10,800 nt of DNA from Nitrospirota bacterium. GTDB taxonomy: Bacteria > Nitrospirota > Thermodesulfovibrionia > UBA6902. This document shows positions 5,261 through 10,800 of the stretch, one piece after another (position 1 is the first letter of the stretch; the number at the start of each line of letters is the position of its first letter). Below the pieces are notes generated by a model, which made no database searches, was not told the origin of the DNA, and was given only the letters and a program-made list of their open reading frames with translations. The stretch lies in contig WFVK01000099.1 of the NCBI GenBank assembly GCA_015491705.1, positions 1 to 10,800 on the forward strand, written 5' to 3'. The translations under genes and the position numbers were made by a program.

Positions 5261-7681
5261 ATGAAACAGCATATATGCATACACGGCCATTTTTACCAGC
5301 CGCCGAGGGAAAACTCCTGGCTTGAGAGGGTCGAGGGCCAGGAGTCCGCATATCCGTATCACGACTGGAATGAAAGAATCAACGCCGAATGTTATGAACC
5401 CAACACGGTTACGAGGATACTGGACGGAAGCGGGAGAATCCTCATGATTGTCAATAATTACGAAAAGCTGAGCTTTAATTTCGGCCCCACGCTCATGAGC
5501 TGGATCCAGGCCTATGCCCCCAACGTGTACGAGGCCATTATAGAGGCCGACAGGGTCAGCGCGGAAAGATGCTCCGGGCACGGCAATGCAATAGCCCAGG
5601 TGTACAACCACATGATAATGCCGCTTGCAAACAGGCAGGACAAGATCACACAGGTTGTCTGGGGCATAGCGGATTTCAGGAAGAGATTCAGCCGTTTTCC
5701 CGAGGGCATGTGGCTCCCGGAGACGGCGGTGGACCTGGAGACGCTCGACATACTGAGCGAGCAGGGCATCAAATTCACCATCCTTTCCCCGCACCAGGCC
5801 CGCAAGGTCAGCCCCCTGGGCCGGAACAGATGGCATGACGTATCGGACGGCTCTGTTGACACCACAAAGCCCTACCTGCTCAGGCTCCCGTCGGGAAGGG
5901 AGATAAGCATATTTTTCTACAACGGCGGCATATCCCACAACATCGCCTTCGGCGACCTGCTGAACAGCGGCGAGAACCTTGCAAACGCCCTCCTTGAAGC
6001 GACGAACGCCGCCAAGGACTACCCCCGCATCGTCAATATCGCCACTGACGGCGAGACGTACGGGCATCACCACAAGTTTGCCGAAATGGCCCTTGCATAC
6101 TGCCTGCATCATATTGAGTCGAACAATCTTGCGAGGATAACCAACTACGGAGAATACCTTGAAAAATACCCTCCCTCCGATGAGGTCGAGATCATCGAGA
6201 ATTCATCCTGGAGCTGCATCCACGGCGTGGAGAGATGGAGGGACAACTGCGGGTGCAATTCAGGCGGGCACCCCGGCTGGACACAGGCATGGAGAAAACC
6301 ACTGAGGGAATCAATGGACTGGCTGAGGGACACCCTTATCCCGGTCTTTGAAAACAGGGCGGCGGAGTATCTCTCGAATCCCTGGGATGCAAGAAACGCT
6401 TATATTGAAGTGATACTGGACAGGTCGGCCGACAATGTAGAGGCATTTATAGAAAAACACGCGGCAAGGGACCTCTCCAGGGAGGAGAAGGTGATGGTTC
6501 TGAGGCTGCTCGAAATGCAGAGACACGCCATGCTCATGTATACAAGCTGCGGCTGGTTCTTTGACGACATCTCGGGTGTCGAAACCATACAGATTATGCA
6601 GTATGCATCGAGGGCCGTCAAGTATGCGGAAGAGATCGGCGGTCTCTCTCTGGAGGCGGAGTATATGAAACGCCTTGAGAATGCCCCGGGCAATAAACTC
6701 GGCAACGGAGCCGCGATCTACGAGAAGTATGTAAAGCCCGCTGAGTGCGACCTCCTGCGGGTGGGCGCGCATTATTGCATATCCTCTGTCTTTGAGGAAT
6801 ACCCTGAGAAGATAGACATAGGCTGTTACAGCGCAAAGAGCGACATATATGAAAAAACAGAGGCCGGGAAACTGAAGCTCGCAATCGGCAAGGCGCTTAT
6901 TACGTCGAATATCACCTGGGACAGCAAACTGATCAGTTTCACAGTCCTGCATTTCGGGGACCAGAACATAAATGCGGGTGTCAGGGATTTCACCGGGGAT
7001 GAGGAGTTCTCGGCCATGCACGACGAGATCAGAAAGGCCTTTGACAGCGGGGACATCCCCGAGGTGGTGAGGCTCATGGACAAACACTTTGAAAGCAATA
7101 TATACTCACTGTGGCATCTCTTCAAAGACGAGCAGAAGGACGTACTGGACCAGATACTGCAATTGACCTATGAGGGGGTTGAGGCGGCATACCGGCAGAT
7201 ATATGAAAACAACTTTACGATCATGAATTTTTACTACAGCCTCCAGCACAGGCTGCCGAGGCCTTTTCTGGCCGCGGCCGAGTATATCATCAATTACGAC
7301 CTCAAGAGAATCTTTGAAGAAGAAGAGGGAATTGATGCAGTCAAGCTGAAAAGATTAATAGACGAGACCGAAAGATGGTCGGTCAACATTGATACCACCA
7401 CCATCGGATTCAAGGCCGCCTCATGGGTCAACTCCCATATGGAAAAGCTGCGTGAAACCCCGGAAGACACGGGCATTATTGAACGGATAGTAGACACGCT
7501 GGAAATCATAACACCCCTGTCGCTGTCACTGAACCTGTGGAAGGCCCAGAACACCTACTTCATGATATGGAATGATTTCTACGGCGCAATGAAGGAAAAG
7601 GCAGACGGCGGAGATGAATCCTCGCGGAAATGGACAGAGGTCTTCATGAAACTGGGCCATTATCTGCACGTTAAAATTTAG
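5261..7681 (+). CDS. GH57 protein with C-terminal DUF3536
   Basis: This 806-aa protein is a GH57 catalytic domain (about 1-350) followed by a long helical region with DUF3536 features. GH57 marks: CIHGHFYQPPRENSWLERVEGQ near the start (6-27, HFYQPP standing for HQP), DWNERINAECY (35-45), EGMWLPETAVD with the expected nucleophile Glu154, and IATDGETYGHHHKFAE with the expected acid/base Asp263. A block typical of this subgroup follows (WSCIHGVERW, CGCNSGGHPGWTQAWRKPLR, 317-349). DUF3536 marks are TVLHFGDQNINAGVRDF (561-577) and YSLWHLFKDEQKDVLDQIL (615-633). No characterised member is known to me, so an alpha-glucan hydrolase or transferase is inferred from family and context. Cytoplasmic; no signal peptide. 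The ATG start fits the motif position. Its SD is weak (AGAGAG, about 6 nt upstream), and AAGGT of the repeat tail lies 14 nt upstream. malQ follows after 12 bp, indicating an operon. Confidence 0.9.
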   Translation: MKQHICIHGHFYQPPRENSWLERVEGQESAYPYHDWNERINAECYEPNTVTRILDGSGRILMIVNNYEKLSFNFGPTLMSWIQAYAPNVYEAIIEADRVSAERCSGHGNAIAQVYNHMIMPLANRQDKITQVVWGIADFRKRFSRFPEGMWLPETAVDLETLDILSEQGIKFTILSPHQARKVSPLGRNRWHDVSDGSVDTTKPYLLRLPSGREISIFFYNGGISHNIAFGDLLNSGENLANALLEATNAAKDYPRIVNIATDGETYGHHHKFAEMALAYCLHHIESNNLARITNYGEYLEKYPPSDEVEIIENSSWSCIHGVERWRDNCGCNSGGHPGWTQAWRKPLRESMDWLRDTLIPVFENRAAEYLSNPWDARNAYIEVILDRSADNVEAFIEKHAARDLSREEKVMVLRLLEMQRHAMLMYTSCGWFFDDISGVETIQIMQYASRAVKYAEEIGGLSLEAEYMKRLENAPGNKLGNGAAIYEKYVKPAECDLLRVGAHYCISSVFEEYPEKIDIGCYSAKSDIYEKTEAGKLKLAIGKALITSNITWDSKLISFTVLHFGDQNINAGVRDFTGDEEFSAMHDEIRKAFDSGDIPEVVRLMDKHFESNIYSLWHLFKDEQKDVLDQILQLTYEGVEAAYRQIYENNFTIMNFYYSLQHRLPRPFLAAAEYIINYDLKRIFEEEEGIDAVKLKRLIDETERWSVNIDTTTIGFKAASWVNSHMEKLRETPEDTGIIERIVDTLEIITPLSLSLNLWKAQNTYFMIWNDFYGAMKEKADGGDESSRKWTEVFMKLGHYLHVKI

Positions 7682-7693
7682 CAGGGAGGATAT

Positions 7694-9199
7694 TTGGAAA
7701 AAAGGGGCAGCGGTATACTCCTACATATCACGTCGCTTCCGTCTCCGTACGGCATCGGGGACCTGGGGCCTGACGCATACAGGTTTGTTGATTTCCTTGC
7801 AGAGACTCACCAGAGTTTCTGGCAGATACTGCCGCTGACACGCACATGCCCCGCCTACGGCAATTCACCGTACAGCAGTTTTTCAGCCCTTGCAGGCAAC
7901 CCCCTGCTGATCAGTCCCCGCCGGATGGTCAAAGAGGGCTTCATACTGGAATCGGACATCCTGGATCACCCCCCGTTTCCCGCAGCAAGGGTGGATTACA
8001 AAGCGGTCGCCGAATACAAAGAGAGGATTTTCACCATAGCCTACCAAAGGATCAGGGACAGGCTGCCGGAGCACCACGACTTCCGGAGGTTCTGCAATGA
8101 GAACGGTCACTGGCTTGATGATTACAGCCTGTTTATCTCCATAAAGCAGCACCTGAACGGGATCGAGTGGGGCAGATGGCCCGAGGAACTGAGAGACAAG
8201 AAAGAAGAGGCGGTAAAGGAATGGACCGAAAAACTGAGCGAGGACATACTAAAGGAGAAATTCCTCCAGTATATCTTTTTCAACCAGTGGTACTCGCTCA
8301 AGAACTACTGCGACAGCAAGGGCATAAAGATATTCGGGGACATCCCCATTTATGTAAACTACGACAGCTCGGATGTATGGGCGAATCCCGCGATATTCCG
8401 TCTCGATGAAGAAAAAAAGCCTGCCTTTGTTGCAGGGGTGCCTCCTGATTATTTCAGTTCCACGGGCCAGTTGTGGGGACATCCTGTATATAACTGGGAC
8501 ATCCTGAAGCAGACGCGCTATGCATGGTGGATAAACCGCATAGAACACAACCTGAAGCTCTTCCACCTGTTCAGGCTTGACCACTTCAGGGGGTTTGTAG
8601 GTTACTGGGAAGTTCGTGCAAGCGAGAAGACCGCCATAAACGGCAAATGGGTGACGGCTCCCGCGGAGGATTTTTTCACCACGCTTTTGGAGCATTTCCC
8701 GGATATATTTATTATCGCCGAAGACCTGGGTGTCATTACTCCGGATGTAAAGGAGATAATGGAACGCTTCGGGTTCCCCGGCATGAAGGTGCTCCTTTTT
8801 GCCTTCGGCGAGGATCTTCCGACCAATCCCTATGCACCGCACAATCATATAAAAAACTGCGTGGTATACACCGGCACCCATGACAACAACACCATCAGGG
8901 GATGGTTCAGAAAAGAAACGGGCCCCGAGGACAGAAAGAGGATATCCGAATATATCGGGCGCGATGTCACGGAAAACACGATCCACCGCGAGATGATAAG
9001 GCTTGCCATGATGTCCGTTGCAGACATGGTGATTATTCCCATGCAGGACATCCTCGGGCTCGGGGAGAAATACAGGATGAATCTTCCGGCGAGCTCCGCG
9101 GGGAACTGGGAATGGAGGCTTAACCCGGAACAGCTGTCCCCGCGCGTGATAAAGGAACTGAAGGCCATGACCCGTATATACGGCAGGGGAGGGTATTAA
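7694..9199 (+). CDS. malQ: 4-alpha-glucanotransferase (amylomaltase), GH77
   Basis: MalQ transfers alpha-1,4-glucan segments between maltodextrins and releases glucose (EC 2.4.1.25), working in the cytoplasm on maltodextrin and glycogen breakdown products. At 501 aa it has the normal length of bacterial amylomaltases. GH77 marks: GILLHITSLPSPYGIGDLG (7-25), GNSPYSSFSALAGNPLLI (56-73), GDIPIYVNYDSSDVWANP (215-232), GVPPDYFSSTGQLWGHPVYNW (248-268), FRLDHFRGF with nucleophile Asp296, IAEDLGVITP with acid/base Glu343, TGTHDNNT with the third carboxylate Asp397, and the terminal RMNLPASSAGNWEWR. The start is TTG at 7694, with GGGAGGA at 7684-7690 only 3-4 nt upstream; no ATG is available and the family begins here. 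It follows the GH57-DUF3536 gene by 12 bp. Its stop TAA overlaps the stop of the convergent LOG-family gene, and no terminator hairpin is evident between them. Confidence 0.96.
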   Translation: MEKRGSGILLHITSLPSPYGIGDLGPDAYRFVDFLAETHQSFWQILPLTRTCPAYGNSPYSSFSALAGNPLLISPRRMVKEGFILESDILDHPPFPAARVDYKAVAEYKERIFTIAYQRIRDRLPEHHDFRRFCNENGHWLDDYSLFISIKQHLNGIEWGRWPEELRDKKEEAVKEWTEKLSEDILKEKFLQYIFFNQWYSLKNYCDSKGIKIFGDIPIYVNYDSSDVWANPAIFRLDEEKKPAFVAGVPPDYFSSTGQLWGHPVYNWDILKQTRYAWWINRIEHNLKLFHLFRLDHFRGFVGYWEVRASEKTAINGKWVTAPAEDFFTTLLEHFPDIFIIAEDLGVITPDVKEIMERFGFPGMKVLLFAFGEDLPTNPYAPHNHIKNCVVYTGTHDNNTIRGWFRKETGPEDRKRISEYIGRDVTENTIHREMIRLAMMSVADMVIIPMQDILGLGEKYRMNLPASSAGNWEWRLNPEQLSPRVIKELKAMTRIYGRGGY

Positions 9200-10230
9200 C
9201 GGTTTATTTCGTCGATCAGCGCCCTGAGCCTTCCGAAATCCCTGTAGTTGAAATCCGCTACGAGTCTCGGCAGGTTCAGGAGATGCGGCTCATCCGCCTC
9301 CTCGGGCAATGCGCCGGAAGGGCTGATCTTTCCGCCCGGCTGAAGGATATCGGAAAAACGCCTGTTCATTTCTTCAACGGATAAATCGTCCAGGGGAGAG
9401 GAAAGCCGGATAACCAGCCTGCGGTTGACATACCTTATGCTGTGGTAGCGCCTGTAGAAACGGTTTATCCTCTCAATTGCCGTGTCAATGGAATCAACGG
9501 CCTCGAACAGATTGAAGTCGCTCTCGGCTATGTAGCCCTGTGACAGGAGCTCTTCCCTGAAAAAACGGAGCCAGCGCGCCCAGTAGGTGCCTCTTTCGGG
9601 GTCTTCAATCAGGATGAGCGGAAGGGGATTGCGCTTGCCGTTCTGCAGGAGCGTGAGGGTCTCCATGGCCTCGTCAAGCGTGCCGAATCCGCCGGGAAAC
9701 AGCGCCACTGCATCGGCCTCCTTGAGGAATGCCACCTTCCTGTTGAAAAAGTACTTGTACGTGATAAGGCGCGGATTGCCGGCAAGCACGTGGTTTGGCT
9801 TCTGCTCAAAGGGCAGCAGTATGTTTACCCCGAAGGAGTTTTTCTCGCCCGCGCCCTCGTTTGCAGCCTGCATGATGCCTCCGCCCCCGCCGGTTATGAC
9901 CATGTATCCTGAATCAGCAAGCTTTCTGCCGAAGGTGCGGGCCATTTTGTAAACAGGCTCATCTGGCCGGGTACGTGCAGAGCCGAACACTGTAACCTTG
10001 CGTACATGGCGGTATGGACCGAACATTTTCCCCGTAAACCGCATCTCCTTCATCGTCGTGTTCATGAGCTTCAGGTCCGCCCTGTCGTTCCCCTCCTGGC
10101 CCGCTTTAAGCGCGGCGAGGATCATCTCGCGCACGAGTTCCCGTTCCTCGATGCCGCCCACCAGGTCGATCAGCCGTTCGATGGCCTCATCCGCAGGGCC
10201 GTTCGTTTTTGTAAAGTGCAGTTCTATCAC
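9196..10230 (-). CDS. LOG-family (TIGR00730-like) Rossmann-fold protein
   Basis: The 344-aa protein has a LOG/lysine-decarboxylase-like core at about 75-255: VTVFGSART (79-87), YMVITGGGGGIMQAANEGAG (109-128) and FFNRKVAFLKEADAVALFPGGFGTLDEAMET (161-191), containing the signature PGGxGTxxE (179-187) and the preceding Arg-Lys. Family members hydrolyse nucleoside 5'-monophosphates to base plus ribose 5-phosphate; the substrate here is unknown. Classic LOG proteins are about 180-220 aa. This one carries about 75 extra N-terminal residues, largely charged and helical, and about 85 at the C-terminus, matching a longer subgroup. The start is GTG at 10230 with GAGGA 7 nt upstream. The frame stays open to 10650, but that stretch crosses a repeat and the HIT gene and is rejected. 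Cytoplasmic, no signal peptide. It converges on malQ and shares the TTAA stop with it. Confidence 0.85.
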   Translation of the reverse strand: MIELHFTKTNGPADEAIERLIDLVGGIEERELVREMILAALKAGQEGNDRADLKLMNTTMKEMRFTGKMFGPYRHVRKVTVFGSARTRPDEPVYKMARTFGRKLADSGYMVITGGGGGIMQAANEGAGEKNSFGVNILLPFEQKPNHVLAGNPRLITYKYFFNRKVAFLKEADAVALFPGGFGTLDEAMETLTLLQNGKRNPLPLILIEDPERGTYWARWLRFFREELLSQGYIAESDFNLFEAVDSIDTAIERINRFYRRYHSIRYVNRRLVIRLSSPLDDLSVEEMNRRFSDILQPGGKISPSGALPEEADEPHLLNLPRLVADFNYRDFGRLRALIDEINR

Positions 10231-10299
10231 AAGATATTCCTCATGCAATAATTCAGCCGCCTTATTGTATATTAACAGTTCCGGAGGCTTTGTTGAAAT

Positions 10300-10348
10300 C
10301 CGGCAGGCTCTCCCGCCTGGGGGCGACAGTTTCATGCAACGGCAAGGT
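10300..10348 (+). repeat. REP-like repeat with ATGCAACG tail
   Basis: The core is GGCAGG (10302-10307), CTCT, CCCGCC (10312-10317), which pairs fully in minus-strand RNA with one G-U. It is followed by ATGCAACGGCAAGGT at 10334-10348, identical to 5232-5246. It lies in the 206-bp divergent spacer between the LOG-family and HIT genes and ends about 60 bp before the putative HIT -10 box. A TACAAT box on the minus strand close to 10270 could serve the LOG gene, but no matching -35 is seen. Confidence 0.75.
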
Positions 10349-10406
10349 GGAGTTGCAGCAGGCTTCCCGTGCGTGTGCTCTATGGTAAAAATTTTATTGT
10401 TTTGTT

Positions 10407-10412
10407 TATAAT
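10407..10412 (+). promoter_or_regulatory. Putative -10 box for the HIT gene
   Basis: TATAAT matches the sigma-70 consensus exactly and lies 25 bp before the ATG at 10437, inside an AT-rich stretch. There is no good -35 at 16-18 bp upstream (GGTAAA at 10384-10389), so this is a weak or activator-dependent promoter, or chance. Confidence 0.4.
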
Positions 10413-10436
10413 TGTACAAAAAAAGGAGACAAGCCG

Positions 10437-10778
10437 ATGGATTGCCTGTTCTGCAGAATAATCGGAAAAGAGATACCTGCAAAGACCGTTTACGATGATG
10501 ATGATATCCTCGCATTTGAGGACATAAATCCACAGGCGCCGGTGCATATACTGGTAATACCCAAAAAGCACATTTCAACCTCTCTTGATATACGTGAAGA
10601 AGACAATGAGCTGATCGGACGTCTGTTTCAGGTTGCAAACAGACTTGCAAGGGACAGGGGAGTTGCAGAGAGGGGGTTCAGGCTTGTAATGAACTGCAAC
10701 CGTGAAGCCGGCCAGACGGTTTTTCATCTGCACCTGCACCTCCTTGCCGGCAGGGCCATGCACTGGCCCCCCGGATAG
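10437..10778 (+). CDS. HIT-family protein (HinT/PKCI-like nucleotide hydrolase)
   Basis: This small cytoplasmic protein of 113 aa belongs to the histidine-triad superfamily, whose HinT branch hydrolyses AMP linked to amines (for example AMP-lysine or adenosine phosphoramidates). It starts MDCLFCRIIGKEIPAKTVYDD, with Cys3 and Cys6 as in zinc-binding HinT homologues, then ILAFEDINPQAPVHILVIPKKHI (24-46), and ends with the triad HLHLHLL (97-103, central His99 the expected nucleophile) followed by AGRAMHWPPG. Length and C-terminus are normal for the branch, so the gene is complete. AGGAGA lies 7 nt before the ATG. It is divergent from the LOG-family gene; both act on nucleotides, but no functional link is established. 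It is probably monocistronic as far as the window shows. Confidence 0.95.
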   Translation: MDCLFCRIIGKEIPAKTVYDDDDILAFEDINPQAPVHILVIPKKHISTSLDIREEDNELIGRLFQVANRLARDRGVAERGFRLVMNCNREAGQTVFHLHLHLLAGRAMHWPPG

Positions 10779-10785
10779 AGACTTT

Positions 10786-10800
10786 ACCTTAACGTTGCAT
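10786..10800 (-). repeat. REP-like repeat tail cut by the window edge
   Basis: ACCTTAACGTTGCAT is the exact reverse complement of the tail at 106-120. It begins 8 bp after the HIT stop codon and is cut by the window end, so the hairpin part expected beyond 10800 cannot be seen. Confidence 0.6.

Noticed and set aside
5198..6112. 304-codon minus-strand frame opposite the GH57-DUF3536 gene
   Set aside because: It overlaps a well-supported gene and a repeat, with no family resemblance.
10231..10650. N-terminal extension of the LOG-family frame by 140 codons
   Set aside because: It runs through a repeat and antisense to the HIT gene. A GTG with a well-placed GAGGA at 10230 fits better.
10741..10756. 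Repeat-like CCTTGCCGGCAGG near the end of the HIT gene
   Set aside because: It encodes the conserved HLLAGR segment of the HIT family, so the resemblance to the repeat is probably coincidental.

Overview
The window reads as a bacterial chromosomal locus for storage or transport of alpha-1,4-glucans (glycogen or maltodextrins), in moderately GC-rich DNA. The gene set is a DUF1957-type GH57 branching enzyme, a DUF4912/GT4 protein, two further GH57 proteins and GH77 MalQ. In my memory this is typical of anaerobic Gram-negative lineages such as Nitrospirota and the former Deltaproteobacteria. That assignment is inference from gene content only, because there is no rRNA or marker gene here. No phage, CRISPR, tRNA or transposase gene is visible.

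Layout. Positions 1-369 contain no intact gene: they hold two direct copies of a hairpin-bearing repeat, a third hairpin repeat, an AT-rich stretch and a possible decayed reading frame. On the minus strand follow two translationally coupled genes: the DUF4912-GT4 glycosyltransferase-like protein (1958-3670, GTG start) and the GH57 branching enzyme (370-1965), overlapping by 8 bp. A 190-bp divergent intergenic region (3671-3860) carries a perfect 16-bp inverted repeat over the glycosyltransferase Shine-Dalgarno, a plausible sigma-70 promoter for the rightward genes, and a palindrome over its -10 box. Rightward come a 408-aa GH57 protein (3861-5087), a 173-bp gap filled mostly by a back-to-back repeat pair, an 806-aa GH57-DUF3536 protein (5261-7681) and malQ (7694-9199). 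MalQ ends convergently with a LOG-family Rossmann protein (9196-10230, minus), the two genes sharing a TTAA as reciprocal stop codons. A divergent spacer with another repeat copy precedes a HIT-family protein (10437-10778). The window ends inside what looks like one more repeat copy.

How the genes fit together. Branching enzyme adds alpha-1,6 branches, MalQ disproportionates linear maltodextrins, and the two other GH57 proteins probably hydrolyse or transfer alpha-glucans. The GT4 protein would be the natural chain-elongating partner, but its donor-site residues look degenerate, so it may be regulatory, structural or use an unusual donor. No glgA, glgC, glgP or GH13 enzyme lies in this window. 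LOG and HIT are nucleotide-metabolism proteins with no obvious link to the pathway.

The most unusual feature is a REP-like family of short intergenic hairpins (stem GGCRGG/CCYGCC with a four-base loop), several followed by an ATGCAACG..AAGGT tail. At least six copies occur in 10.8 kb, all between genes.
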